Part shown: in pieces, positions 43,272-51,999 of the stretch
How positions within the stretch are numbered: the stretch's first letter is position 1
How the letters are laid out: each line of letters starts with the position of its first letter
Assembly (NCBI RefSeq): GCF_964253025.1
Contig: NZ_CAXUQC020000001.1
Span: 4,526,001 to 4,590,000, forward strand
Source: Rhizobacter sp964253025
GTDB taxonomy: Bacteria; Pseudomonadota; Gammaproteobacteria; Burkholderiales; Burkholderiaceae_C
Reading direction: 5' to 3'
Length of the DNA stretch: 64,000 nt
Program-made: the position numbers and the translations under genes
The notes under the pieces: model-generated
Seen by the model: only the letters and a program-made list of their open reading frames with translations
Told to the model about the DNA's origin: nothing
Database searches by the model: none

Positions 43272-44915
43272 ATGACCGAACTGACCGCAGGCCGTCCGCT
43301 GTCTCCCCTCCATGCGCGCGCCCTGGCCTTGCATCGCCTCGTGGTCGTCACGGTGCTCGGGTTCGCCTCGGGCCTGCCCCTGGCCCTCACCGGCCAGGCG
43401 ATGCAGGCATGGCTGAGCGGTGAGGGCATCGACGTCGCCACGATCGGCTTCCTGAGCCTGGTCGGCCTGCCGTACACCTTCAAGTTCCTCTGGGCGCCGC
43501 TGATGGACCGCTTCGAGCTGCCGTGGCTCGGGCGCCGCCGGGGCTGGCTCGTGCTCACCCAGTTCGGCCTGGCCGGCGCGCTGTGGTGGATGGCCGCCAC
43601 CTCGCCCACCGACGCCACGCGGCTCTTCGCGCTGCTCGCCGTGCTGGTGGCGCTGGTCTCCGCGTCGCAGGACATCGTCATCGACGCCTACCGCACGGAC
43701 CTGCTGCCCGCGAACGAACGCGGCCTGGGCTCGTCGCTCAACGTGCTGGGCTACCGACTGGCCATGATCCTCTCCGGCGGCGTGGCCCTCATCTGGGTCG
43801 ATCCGGTGCAGGGTGGCGGCTGGACCTGGCCGGAGGTCTACCGCGTGATGGCCGCGCTGATGGCCGGCACCGCGGTGTTGTCCGCCATCTTCCTGCCTCG
43901 CCTGCCCGCTGCGCCACGCCCGGTCAGCGTTGCCTCGAACGACCTGCGCGGCTTCGCCTGCATGGCGCTGGCGATCGGCGTGGGCTACGTGCTCACCGCC
44001 GGCCTGGGCGACTTCGGGCGTGCCCACCCCTTGCTCGCCGGCGGCATCTTCCGGCCGGTGGCGTCCGCGCTGCTGTCGCCCTGGTTGGTCACCACGTCGC
44101 TGTCAGCCTCCTTGCAGGAGCGTTGGATCGACCTGCTCACGCTGCTCATGGGCATCGGTTTCACCTTGCCGCTCGCGGCCTGGGCCGCCCGCCGGGCCCG
44201 CTTCGAGACGCTGCTCGGCGGCCTGCAAAGCTACTTCCAGCAACCCGGCGCCGGAGCGTTCCTCGCCTTCATCGTGCTCTACAAGCTGGGCGACGCCTTC
44301 GCCGGCTCCCTGATGACGCCGTTCCTGCTCAAGTCCATGGCGTTCTCGCCGGCCGAGTTCGGCGTGGCCAACAAGCTGATCGGGCTGTGGCTGACGATCG
44401 GCGGGGCGCTGCTGGGCGGCGCCCTGATGTTCAAGCTCGGCCTGTGGCGCTCGCTGATGGCCTTCGGCGTGCTGCAGATGCTGAGCAACCTCGGCTTCTG
44501 GTGGCTGGCGGTGAACGGCAAGGGGGCGATGGCCGGCCTCACCATTCCGGCCTTCGACTGGGGCATCGTGTCGCTGGCCCAGCCCACCGTGGTCGATGGC
44601 GGCCTGCTCATGGTCATCGCCTTCGAGAACCTTTCGGGCGGCATGGGCACCGCCGCCTTCGTGGCCTTTCTCATGAGCCTGTGCAACCAGCGGTTCACCG
44701 CCACGCAGTACGCGTTGCTGTCCGCCTTCGCGTCGGTCGGCCGGGTGTGGGTAGGGCCGCTGGCCGGCGTGCTGGCCGAGACCATCGGCTGGCCGGTGTT
44801 CTTCCTCGTGTCCACCGTCGTGGCCGTGCCTGCGTTGGCCTTGCTGTGGGTGCTTCGCACACCGGTCCAGGCCCTCGAGGTGGACCCGGACGCGCCCTTG
44901 CTTCAAGATGACTGA
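43272..44915 (+). CDS. ampG: AmpG-family muropeptide permease
   Basis: This 547-residue MFS protein has twelve or more membrane segments. The AmpG signature is strong: LGFASGLPLALTGQAMQAWL, VGLPYTFKFLWAPLMDR and SASQDIVIDAYRTDLL. It carries GlcNAc-anhydro-MurNAc peptides from periplasm to cytosol for cell-wall recycling, a step that also feeds beta-lactamase induction. Its stop overlaps the M48 protease start region by 8 bases. Confidence 0.92.
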   Translation: MTELTAGRPLSPLHARALALHRLVVVTVLGFASGLPLALTGQAMQAWLSGEGIDVATIGFLSLVGLPYTFKFLWAPLMDRFELPWLGRRRGWLVLTQFGLAGALWWMAATSPTDATRLFALLAVLVALVSASQDIVIDAYRTDLLPANERGLGSSLNVLGYRLAMILSGGVALIWVDPVQGGGWTWPEVYRVMAALMAGTAVLSAIFLPRLPAAPRPVSVASNDLRGFACMALAIGVGYVLTAGLGDFGRAHPLLAGGIFRPVASALLSPWLVTTSLSASLQERWIDLLTLLMGIGFTLPLAAWAARRARFETLLGGLQSYFQQPGAGAFLAFIVLYKLGDAFAGSLMTPFLLKSMAFSPAEFGVANKLIGLWLTIGGALLGGALMFKLGLWRSLMAFGVLQMLSNLGFWWLAVNGKGAMAGLTIPAFDWGIVSLAQPTVVDGGLLMVIAFENLSGGMGTAAFVAFLMSLCNQRFTATQYALLSAFASVGRVWVGPLAGVLAETIGWPVFFLVSTVVAVPALALLWVLRTPVQALEVDPDAPLLQDD

Positions 44916-45882
44916 CCGCCGGAACATCCTCACCGCCCAAGGGTCTCAACCTCCCATGCCACACCACGACTCGAACGACATGCCGAACGACATCGTCCAG
45001 CCGCGAGCCGGCACTCACTCCTTCATGTGCGGTTGCCGGCTCCACAGCCGGCGTCTCTTCACCGGCGCCCTGCTGGGTGCGGGTGCCTCCGCCGCCTGGC
45101 CCGCGCTCGCCCGCGAAGGCGTGGACGTGGGCAGCCAGTCCAAGTTCTCCAAGATCGTTCCGGCCGAAGAGATCGAGGCCGCCGCGTTCCAGCAGTACGG
45201 CCAGCTCAAGCAGGAGGCCCGCCAGAAGAACGCCCTCGTGCCGGAGAGCGATCCCCAGGTGCAGCGCTTGCGCACCATCGCCCAGCGCCTCATCCCGTTC
45301 AGCTACGAATGGAACCCCCGCGCCCGCGACTGGAAGTGGGAGATCAACCTCCTCAACGCCAAGCAGGTGAACGCCTTCTGCATGCCGGGCGGCAAGATCG
45401 CCTTCTATACCGGCATCCTCGAAGAGCTGCAGCTCACCGACGACGAGGTCTCCATGGTCATGGGCCATGAGATCGCCCATGCCCTGCGCGAGCACGCCCG
45501 CGAGCGCATGGGCAAGAACGTCGCCACCCGCGGCGCCATCGAGATCGGCGCGGCCATCTTCGGCCTGGGCAACGGCGGGCGCATGGCGGCCGACATCGGT
45601 GGCCAGCTCCTCACCCTGCGCTTCGGCCGCGAAGACGAGTCCGAGGCCGACCTGGTCGGCATGGAGCTCACCGCCCGTGCCGGCTACGACCCGCGTGCCG
45701 GCGTGTCGCTGTGGGAGAAGATGGGCCAGGCGAGCAAGGGCGCGCCGCCCGAGTTCCTGTCGACCCACCCGTCGGGTCCCACTCGCATCAAGGAGATCCA
45801 GACGGCGCTGCCGCAGGTGACCCCGCTGTACGCACGGGCGCCCAAGCCGAGCCGGCGCTTCTCGCCGCCGCCCAAGCGCTGA
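44908..45882 (+). CDS. M48-family metalloprotease with Tat-like signal
   Basis: This protein is up to 324 residues. The zinc motif HEIAH is at 187-191 and the third ligand Glu in EDESEADLVG. It has a C-terminal M48 tail of the LoiP/BepA kind (LSTHPSGPTRIKEIQ). A signal region SRRLFTGALLGAGASAAWPA, with twin Arg, Phe and a hydrophobic core, suggests Tat export. The start is ambiguous: 44908 overlaps ampG, while 44956 or 45025 give shorter leaders. Likely role is periplasmic protein quality control, perhaps coupled to envelope genes. Confidence 0.85.
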   Translation: MTDRRNILTAQGSQPPMPHHDSNDMPNDIVQPRAGTHSFMCGCRLHSRRLFTGALLGAGASAAWPALAREGVDVGSQSKFSKIVPAEEIEAAAFQQYGQLKQEARQKNALVPESDPQVQRLRTIAQRLIPFSYEWNPRARDWKWEINLLNAKQVNAFCMPGGKIAFYTGILEELQLTDDEVSMVMGHEIAHALREHARERMGKNVATRGAIEIGAAIFGLGNGGRMAADIGGQLLTLRFGREDESEADLVGMELTARAGYDPRAGVSLWEKMGQASKGAPPEFLSTHPSGPTRIKEIQTALPQVTPLYARAPKPSRRFSPPPKR

Positions 45883-45948
45883 GCCGACGCGGCCGTCCGG
45901 GAGGGCGGCCGTCGCCTGCTCGCCGGTCCGCGCGCGAGTGGTCAGCGT

Positions 45949-46590
45949 TCAAGTGCCGTGCACATAGGGGTTGCTGCGCCGCTCCTCCCCGAAGCTGCTC
46001 TCCGGCCCGTGCCCGGGAATGAACACCACGTCGTCACCCATCGGCCAGAGCCGCTGCGTGATCGACGCGATCAGCTGGTCGAAGTTGCCCTGTGGAAAGT
46101 CCGTGCGGCCGATGCTCCCCGCAAACAGCACGTCGCCCACGAAGGCGCGACGGCTCTCCGGCTCGAAGAAGACCACATGCCCCGGGGTGTGCCCGGGGCA
46201 GTGGCGCACGTGCAGCGTGCACTCGCCCACCGTCACCGTGTCCCCGTCGTGCAGCCAGCGCGTCGGCGTGAACGCCTCGGCCGCCGGAAAGCCGAACATG
46301 CGGCTTTGCTGCGGCAGCCCGTCGATCCAGAACTGATCCGCCGGATGCGGCCCGACGATCGGCAGGCCGCGCTCGCGCGCCAACTGGCCCGCGCCGCCGG
46401 CGTGATCGATGTGGGCGTGGGTCAGCCAGATCTGCTCCAGCGCCAACCCCTCTTCCTCCACGAAGGCCAGCAACCGCGGCAGGTTGCCCCCGGGGTCGAT
46501 CACCGCCGCCTTCCGCGTGCGGTCGCACCACACGACGGAGCAGTTCTGCTGGAAGGCGGTGACGGGCAGGGTGCGGTAGTGGAACGGCAT
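45949..46590 (-). CDS. Metallo-beta-lactamase-fold hydrolase (glyoxalase II-like, YcbL type)
   Basis: This 213-residue enzyme has the MBL metal motif THAHIDHAGG, then HCPGHTPGHVVFF, FVGDVLFAGSIGRTDFPQG and FIPGHGPESSFGEER. It belongs to the small hydroxyacylglutathione-hydrolase-like group (YcbL/GloC). ATG 46590 starts the conserved MPFHYRTLPVTAFQQNC. Substrate unknown; S-lactoylglutathione is a fair guess. It is convergent with the M48 gene. Confidence 0.9.
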   Translation of the reverse strand: MPFHYRTLPVTAFQQNCSVVWCDRTRKAAVIDPGGNLPRLLAFVEEEGLALEQIWLTHAHIDHAGGAGQLARERGLPIVGPHPADQFWIDGLPQQSRMFGFPAAEAFTPTRWLHDGDTVTVGECTLHVRHCPGHTPGHVVFFEPESRRAFVGDVLFAGSIGRTDFPQGNFDQLIASITQRLWPMGDDVVFIPGHGPESSFGEERRSNPYVHGT

Positions 46591-47146
46591 GGCGAGGGTG
46601 ATCAGGCAGCGTGTGGGGCGACGGGGCGGGGGCAGCGATCCAGGCATCTGTCGGCTTCGCCGGTGACAGGCCGGAACGGGCGAACAGGTCAAGCCCGCTG
46701 CCATTGTCCGGCAAGCGCTGGGTGGCCTGCAGCGCAGTTCCGCCCCGGATGGCTGGTGCTGGTGCTGGTGCTGGTGCTGGTGCTGGTGCTGGTGCTGGTG
46801 CCGAGGCGTGCGGAGGGTGCGCCCCGCACTGCCGCGTCAAGCGCAAACCTAGGGGGCTGTTGCAGGCCGGAGTCGCTTACGGAATGAAACGACGCTCCAG
46901 CGCCACCCCGGCTCCAATATCGCCTGATCCGGGCGTCATCCCGGTCAGTCGGTCACGGCCTGCGCGGTGTGTCGCAGCGCCGCATGGCCTGCGCCTTGCG
47001 CACGCCACTGGTCTGCGCCCGGCGCCGTGCCGCGACGAACATCGCGAGCCGGCCCGGCACCCGCCGGTCGACCGATCCCCCGCCATCGCTGGCCCGGCGA
47101 CGGCGTCGTTCATCCATCAGGGCATTCTGTTCAGGGAACACACCAC
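46591..47146. other. Intergenic region with a hexanucleotide microsatellite
   Basis: About 556 bases lie between the MBL gene and a lipoprotein gene. It carries the CTGGTG repeat listed separately, but no convincing gene: frames here are Ala/Pro or Arg repeats without ribosome sites. The lipoprotein promoter should be near its right end, but no clear -35/-10 was found. Confidence 0.6.
46753..46800. repeat. Perfect (CTGGTG)8 microsatellite
   Basis: Eight uninterrupted copies of CTGGTG. The unit is 6 bp, so slippage would not shift a reading frame. It lies in non-coding DNA 163 bases upstream of the MBL gene start and may affect spacing of a promoter. Confidence 0.9.
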
Positions 47147-47764
47147 ATGAAATTCACCCAACTCGCCGCCGCATTGGCCGCATCCCTTCTCGTCAGCGCG
47201 TGCGGCGGTGGCGGCGACAGCGGCGCGGCAGGCACGCCTGCCGATCCTGGCCCGGACACCGGCAACCAGCCCGCGGCCTCGGCCAAGTACGTTGGCAACT
47301 GGACCACCCCCTGCTTCGAGAGCGTCTTCGCCGCGGCCTCCGCACCCAGCGTGAACCTCATGAGCACCACCTCGTTTGCATTCACCCGCGTGAGCGATAC
47401 GGCCTTGAGCGTCGTGGTCCAGCCCAAGGTTTATTCGACGCAAGACTGCTCGGGCGCTGCCGTCAACCTGCCCGCCACTGCCGGCGCCAGCTCGCTGACG
47501 GTCACCGGCGCTGCGACCGTCACCGGCAAGCCGGTCGACAAGGTCGTCCTCCGCTTCGCGGCCATTGATCCCGGCTTCTCCGCCGGCACCACCATCACGC
47601 TCAACGGCATCGTGCTGCCGGGTGACTACTTCACCAACTCCGAGGAATGGAAGGAAATCATCCTTGTCGAGGGCAACGCCATCACGTTCGGCGGCGACAC
47701 CCTGGATGCGGAGGGTTATCCCACGACGCTGCTTCCGGCCCCGACCCTGAGTCGCCTGCCTTGA
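47147..47764 (+). CDS. Lipoprotein of unknown function
   Basis: This 205-residue protein has a signal peptide MKFTQLAAALAASLLVSAC with lipobox LVSAC (Cys19) followed by a glycine run and an Ala/Pro/Asp linker. The rest is a beta-rich domain with two Cys (TTPCFESVF and TQDCSGAA) that may form a disulfide. No family is recognised. It is predicted to be anchored in the membrane and periplasmic. Confidence 0.75.
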   Translation: MKFTQLAAALAASLLVSACGGGGDSGAAGTPADPGPDTGNQPAASAKYVGNWTTPCFESVFAAASAPSVNLMSTTSFAFTRVSDTALSVVVQPKVYSTQDCSGAAVNLPATAGASSLTVTGAATVTGKPVDKVVLRFAAIDPGFSAGTTITLNGIVLPGDYFTNSEEWKEIILVEGNAITFGGDTLDAEGYPTTLLPAPTLSRLP

Positions 47765-48166
47765 GCGGCGCGGCCCGTGAGGGCCGTTGATGGCGCCGTC
47801 GTGCCGCTTGGTTCCCGTGAGCGGCACGAGGCTCCACGTGGCCGCGGTGGTGCGACAACATGGTCATTGGCCATCCGTCGTCGCTTGCGACCCGCGCAAC
47901 CCGAGGTCGGCTCGGCTGCGATCGACGCGGCGGCCCCGAGCCGTGGCGAGAGGCGCCCGGGTGGATTCCCTGGCTTAGCAGTCCGCGCTGGCACGCCGGC
48001 CATGTGAACCTCGACCTGTCGGGCCGACGACTGACGCCACCACCCATGACATCATCAGTCGCCTCGTTCAAGGAGCACCGACGCAACTTGCCGTGACAAG
48101 GGAGGCAATCGGCAAGGCCTGATCCTCATAGCCCCGGATGAGTCACGTCGGGCCCGCTCGCCTGAT
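47765..48166. other. Intergenic region between two convergent lipoprotein genes
   Basis: About 400 bases contain no supported gene. A short hairpin, CGGCCC-GTGA-GGGCCG (47771-47786), follows the first lipoprotein stop and may terminate it, though only TT follows. Frames in this region are arginine-rich shadows. Confidence 0.55.
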
Positions 48167-48667
48167 TCAAGGGGCCGGCTTGACGCAGCCCGGCCGCGAC
48201 ATGCGCATTGCTCGCGATGTCGTCGGCACGGTCATCGCCGTGCCATCGGGAAGACGCTGCGTCACCTTTAGCGTGCATACACCGGCCTTCTCGACACTGT
48301 CGACTTCGTAACGTGCGCCGGCCACCGGGACGAAGGCTTCGGTGACGCGGCATTTCTCGATGATCATGGCGACGCTGAAGGTCAGCAGCGTCTCACGGCC
48401 TGAGGCGACGCGCAGGCCTGCCCCGCCTCCGGGTTCGATCGCTGTCATGCCGGCATAGCAACCTTTCGGGTTGAACGACAGAATCGAAATCGTGCCGTCC
48501 GCGTGAACGGCATTGGCATTGACCAGCACCGCCGTTAAAGGCGAGGCTTCCGGCTCGACGTAGGCGCGGCCCTGAAGGGCGCCGCCGGCGCAGCCGCTCA
48601 GCAGCGAGATGGCAACAGCAGCGGTCGCAACAGCAATCAAGCGATGCTTGTGAAAAAAATGGGTCAT
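48167..48667 (-). CDS. Lipoprotein of unknown function
   Basis: This 166-residue protein starts MTHFFHKHRLIAVATAAVAI and has lipobox LLSGC (Cys26). The mature domain has three or more Cys (PKGCYAG, EKCRV, GVCTL) and ends GCVKPAP. The pattern of extended strands suggests a small beta fold. No family is recognised. It borders the accessory island whose remnants begin about 300 bases upstream of its start. Confidence 0.7.
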   Translation of the reverse strand: MTHFFHKHRLIAVATAAVAISLLSGCAGGALQGRAYVEPEASPLTAVLVNANAVHADGTISILSFNPKGCYAGMTAIEPGGGAGLRVASGRETLLTFSVAMIIEKCRVTEAFVPVAGARYEVDSVEKAGVCTLKVTQRLPDGTAMTVPTTSRAMRMSRPGCVKPAP

Positions 48668-48956
48668 GGCGATGCGGGACAGGGTGCGGTCGGTGAGGGA
48701 TGAGGAGTTGGAACATGGAGTCCGCCACAACGGTTTCGCGCCGGGGCGGATCGGTCCTGCGGTCGCGGTCGCTTGACCGAGGTGAACGCACGCACAGCAG
48801 ACTGCCGTATTCAAATGGATTTCGCCGGGTTCCAGGATTGTCTCGCGCGAAGCGTCACAGGACGCACGAAAGCTGTATCGGGAGGCATCCAAGGGGACAC
48901 GTCCAAACCCACTGTTTGAGGGGGATGCAATGAATCACATTTGTCGTGGAAGGCCT

Positions 48957-49214
48957 TTAGTTCACGGCAAGGTTCAAAGATTCAGTGTCTATGGAAGTTG
49001 TTGCTTCCCGGTATCGCTGTTCATAGATTTCAAGGAACGCTGCCAAGAGCTTTTTTGCTTCATCTTGCGTAGCCGCTTGTATGTATCGCTGACAGCATTT
49101 CTTCCTCCCTGCGGCTTCTATCCATACGGGCTACTTCGGTGCCTTCCGTTTCATAGAGGCCACCTCGCTGAGCAACCGTGATATGGCAGGGTCAGCGGCA
49201 GTATTGCCAAATTT
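48957..49214 (-). pseudogene. Relic E: decayed toxin-tip/immunity remnant
   Basis: On the minus strand one frame reads from the junction FGN (49211-49203) as FGNTAADPAISRLLSEVASM..., then meets an in-frame TAG (49133-49131), then continues protein-like (KKCCQRYIQAATQDEAKKLL, then AAFLEIYEQRYREATTSIDT) to TAA at 48957-48959. There is no start codon. The tip begins with the same TTTGGCAAT as the intact modules. The composition is AT-rich. It is the probable tail of an older orphan module whose stop codon and frame have decayed. Confidence 0.45.
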
Positions 49215-49216
49215 AA

Positions 49217-49522
49217 TTATTCGCCTTGCACGGCCCTCGCCATCTCCGCAAGCACAATTCGCAAAACTGCCTGCGGCTCGGCCCTATGCTCGTCCGACTC
49301 AAGGAAGTTCAACGCATCTGCATGATTCCTGGCCACATCTATTAGCAGCTCCTGGTTTGATCCATCATTCAAACCTAGGGCGTTAGCAACTACCTTCTCG
49401 AAGTCGATTCGGTACTTTGTGTGAGGGTCAACGAATCCCACCTCTGCCAACTCTTTACGTGCATCGCTCGTCAAAACGGCGAGGCCAGCGGCAACAGCAG
49501 CATTAAACGTCTTTGGAAGCAT
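49217..49522 (-). CDS. Immunity protein D (partner of the JAB-like toxin tip)
   Basis: This 101-residue protein starts MLPKTFNAAVAAGLAVLTSD, five bases after the toxin D stop. It is acidic and mainly helical (ELLIDVARNHADALNFLESD). No family is recognised. Identification as immunity rests on position, size and low GC. A GTG at 49534 would overlap the toxin stop and could be the real start. Confidence 0.65.
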   Translation of the reverse strand: MLPKTFNAAVAAGLAVLTSDARKELAEVGFVDPHTKYRIDFEKVVANALGLNDGSNQELLIDVARNHADALNFLESDEHRAEPQAVLRIVLAEMARAVQGE

Positions 49523-49527
49523 TTGTG

Positions 49528-51453
49528 TCACCACGGATTGAAGGTGTACTGGAGACCTGGCGTTTGATTCGCGTACCGAGTCCACATCTCATTCGCCAAG
49601 AAGCCGTTGCGAGCGGAACCCGTCAAACCTGAAGGCACTATAAGAGTGCCTGCGCGCACATCGGCAATGATGCCTGTGCCGATTTTATTGGTTTCGGCGC
49701 CCAAGAACCCGACTGCTCCAAGTTTCTCTCCTCTATACGCTGAGGCGAACGAACCGTCGAACGCGAGTTCATAGACTCCAGAATTCGTAGACGCTCGAAT
49801 ACCGCGTGCGCCGCTCGCAACCGCTCCGGCAAGGTCTTCTATACCAAACGTGTTGCCACTTGGATGGTTGTGGGTGATCCAGTTCCCCTCAGCCGTGGCC
49901 CACTGTTCATCACTGAACCGGAAGCTGGCGCGGGCTTGTCCATAAGGTTGGCGCGCCATAGCCAAGATGGCGCCGGATTCGCTGTCAACGACGAAACCGA
50001 CTTCACGAGATGCGTTTGCGAATCTTCCCTCGATTCGCGACAGCATTGAAGCAGCGTTGCCAGCGCCGACTTCGACAGTGCCAAACTGGCGCCCACTTGC
50101 GTGGGAACTGCCGCTCCGCGCTATTGTCGCGCCGCCATCGTCCGTCAAGAGCCTGGCGCCTGACGACGGTGCAAGGCCCTGGGATCCCACCAACGTCCCC
50201 TGGCCTGCGGTTCTGCCCAGCGCCGAGGCGCCCTGCGCTGCCGGTGCAGCCAGTCCGAGCAAGCCGTACCCCAAGGCCGCTACCTCGTCGCTCAATCCGG
50301 CCGATCGAAGCAACTGTTCGCCGTAGGGCACGCTGCCCTGGCCGGTCCATGCTTGGGTCAGTCCCGACTGGGCGTAGTCGAGGCTCACCGTCCCGCCGAT
50401 CAAGCCCGCTGCGCAGCCCCAGCCGGTCACGCAGACGCTTCCGCTTGCCAGCGTGCCCAAGCCTCCGAGCACGAACTGGCCGGCGCCAGCCGTACGGGTC
50501 CCGAGCTTGGCCTTCGTCGACGGGTCGATGAGGTAGTCGTCGACCCACGAGTACTGAAACAGCCGCTCGATCACCCGGCCCTTTCGCCCGTACTGCTGGT
50601 TCAGCAGGCTCTGTTCAGACGCCATGCTGGCGCCGACCGCCTGCAGCTTCGAGAGGAAGTCGTAATGGGGGTCGTCCGTCGGCACGCCGTCGGCACACCG
50701 CGTCATGGCGCATGCGGCAGCGAGAAGGCGCAGCTCCTTCTCTTTGTCACCTTGGGCGAGCTCCCTGACCCGCTGGACTTCGGACGAGTGCAATTGGCGG
50801 TTGTTCGTGTCGACGGCGAAGCCCCACCCGGCGCCCGCCGCGCCACCGGCGACGGCGCCGAGGCTGGCCGACGTCACCTGACCGAAGGCCTGCCCGAACA
50901 TGGTGGCGTACCCGCCGTCGATCCCGAGGTCGCTTGTGACGTTGCGAGCCGCGGCGACGACGTTGCGCTGCCATTCGTCGATCTGAGGCGCCGCCGCGGC
51001 CACGCTGCCCGCGCCCAATGCGCCCCCAAGGCCGCCGCCGATCGCACCGGTCAACGTATGCAAGGCAATGCGGCCCGCGCCGCCTTCAGCAAACAGTTCC
51101 TGCCGCTCGCGCAACGCCGGGTCTTCCAGGGTCGCGATGGCGCGCTCGGGCGACATGTTCGCCCCTTGCTCCAGCCGAACGAGTTCGTCGTGCAGCGCCG
51201 GGTCGGTGAGGGTGCCGGCTTCGCGTTCGCGCCACAGGGCGAGGTACTGGCGGGCTTGCAGGGACTGTTCGGCGGCCGATTTCACCAAATGGTCCGACAG
51301 GCGGGCCACGGCCTGGGGAGCCTTCTGGCTGAAGGTCTGGGTGATCTGCACCTGCGCGGCCATCTCGCGGCGGGTGCGCTCGGCGTTGAAGGTGGGACGC
51401 AGGATGCCGGCGGTGTCGGTGGCGGTGGACACGCCGACGCCGCTGCGGGTCAC
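49528..51453 (-). CDS. Orphan CdiA-type module D: pretoxin segment plus JAB/MPN-like toxin tip
   Basis: This is a 641-residue frame from GTG 51453; the frame is actually open from 51588, directly after the immunity C stop. Residues 1-456 repeat the pretoxin segment of module A almost exactly (AGGRIALHTLTG-like, VDTNNRQLH). From the FG junction (about 457) the tip is unique: VVDSESGAILAMARQP, then WITHNHPSGNTFGIEDLAGA, an HxHP...D pattern like JAB/MPN metalloproteases and RadC, and ends TPGLQYTFNPW. No TPS signal or FHA repeats precede it, so on its own it cannot be secreted. The GTG start is weak. Confidence 0.7.
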   Translation of the reverse strand: MTRSGVGVSTATDTAGILRPTFNAERTRREMAAQVQITQTFSQKAPQAVARLSDHLVKSAAEQSLQARQYLALWREREAGTLTDPALHDELVRLEQGANMSPERAIATLEDPALRERQELFAEGGAGRIALHTLTGAIGGGLGGALGAGSVAAAAPQIDEWQRNVVAAARNVTSDLGIDGGYATMFGQAFGQVTSASLGAVAGGAAGAGWGFAVDTNNRQLHSSEVQRVRELAQGDKEKELRLLAAACAMTRCADGVPTDDPHYDFLSKLQAVGASMASEQSLLNQQYGRKGRVIERLFQYSWVDDYLIDPSTKAKLGTRTAGAGQFVLGGLGTLASGSVCVTGWGCAAGLIGGTVSLDYAQSGLTQAWTGQGSVPYGEQLLRSAGLSDEVAALGYGLLGLAAPAAQGASALGRTAGQGTLVGSQGLAPSSGARLLTDDGGATIARSGSSHASGRQFGTVEVGAGNAASMLSRIEGRFANASREVGFVVDSESGAILAMARQPYGQARASFRFSDEQWATAEGNWITHNHPSGNTFGIEDLAGAVASGARGIRASTNSGVYELAFDGSFASAYRGEKLGAVGFLGAETNKIGTGIIADVRAGTLIVPSGLTGSARNGFLANEMWTRYANQTPGLQYTFNPW

Positions 51454-51510
51454 GCTCTCCAGGTGCTCGCCGTCCGCGCCGAAGCCGACACCGGCGGTGG
51501 GCCTGCCGCG
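50077..51510 (-). repeat. Pretoxin repeat, copy D
   Basis: About 1.4 kb nearly identical to copies A and B. It runs from the FG junction (50077-50085) up to the RPTAGVGFGADGE region near 51510, where identity is lost upstream. It gives homologous arms for recombination with the other modules. Confidence 0.85.
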
Positions 51511-51588
51511 TTGTCCAGCAAAGCCGCAGACTGGTGCGGCAGAGGTGCCGCACTCTTCGGAACCTTCGCAGGATGTGTCGTTGCCCGA

Positions 51589-51999
51589 CTAGGACGACGA
51601 AGGGATCTTGCTCAGAAGGTCGTCGATTTCAGAAGAGGATCTGTCTAAGAAGGTTGCTTTCCAATCGGCGTTCAGCGCATTCTGGACCTTCCTAAAGCTT
51701 GTATAAGGACCAATCAGTTCAATCGAGGAGCGGCCAGGAGTTATCAAATGAAGCTGCGTGGGCGCCAGCCTTTGAAAAGAACTCGCCTCAAGCGCGACCC
51801 ATACAGTTCGAAGTGCAATGAGAGGCGAGGCGGTCTCCACGGACTCAAGCGGCAATTCAATGTGAATTACACCCCAGCGCGAGTTACCGACAATGACGAC
51901 TTCTTCGGCATGCGGCGCCAAGTGAGAGACTCCACACGATTGGCAAATCCCTTCCGAATCGCCGATGGGAGCGCCACAGATTTCGCAAAACCGGCTCAT
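51589..51999 (-). CDS. Immunity protein C with N-terminal zinc ribbon
   Basis: This 136-residue protein begins MSRFCEICGAPIGDSEGICQ and goes on with SCGVSH, so four Cys (CEIC...CQSC) form a zinc-ribbon-like knuckle. The rest is beta-rich (VVIVGNSRWGVIHIELPLES) with a C-terminal helix. ATG 51999 overlaps the toxin C stop as ATGA. It likely neutralises the papain-fold tip, and the ribbon may mediate binding. No family is recognised. Confidence 0.7.
   Translation of the reverse strand: MSRFCEICGAPIGDSEGICQSCGVSHLAPHAEEVVIVGNSRWGVIHIELPLESVETASPLIALRTVWVALEASSFQRLAPTQLHLITPGRSSIELIGPYTSFRKVQNALNADWKATFLDRSSSEIDDLLSKIPSSS

Noticed and set aside
46034..46846. 270-codon minus-strand frame with Ala-Pro repeats
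   Set aside because: It is out of frame with the MBL gene, which is clearly coding, and its Ala-Pro run simply translates the CTGGTG microsatellite.
48930..49181. 83-codon plus-strand frame beginning MNHICRGRPLVHG
   Set aside because: No ribosome site or domain; it overlaps the protein-like minus-strand relic E, which starts at the shared FGN junction.
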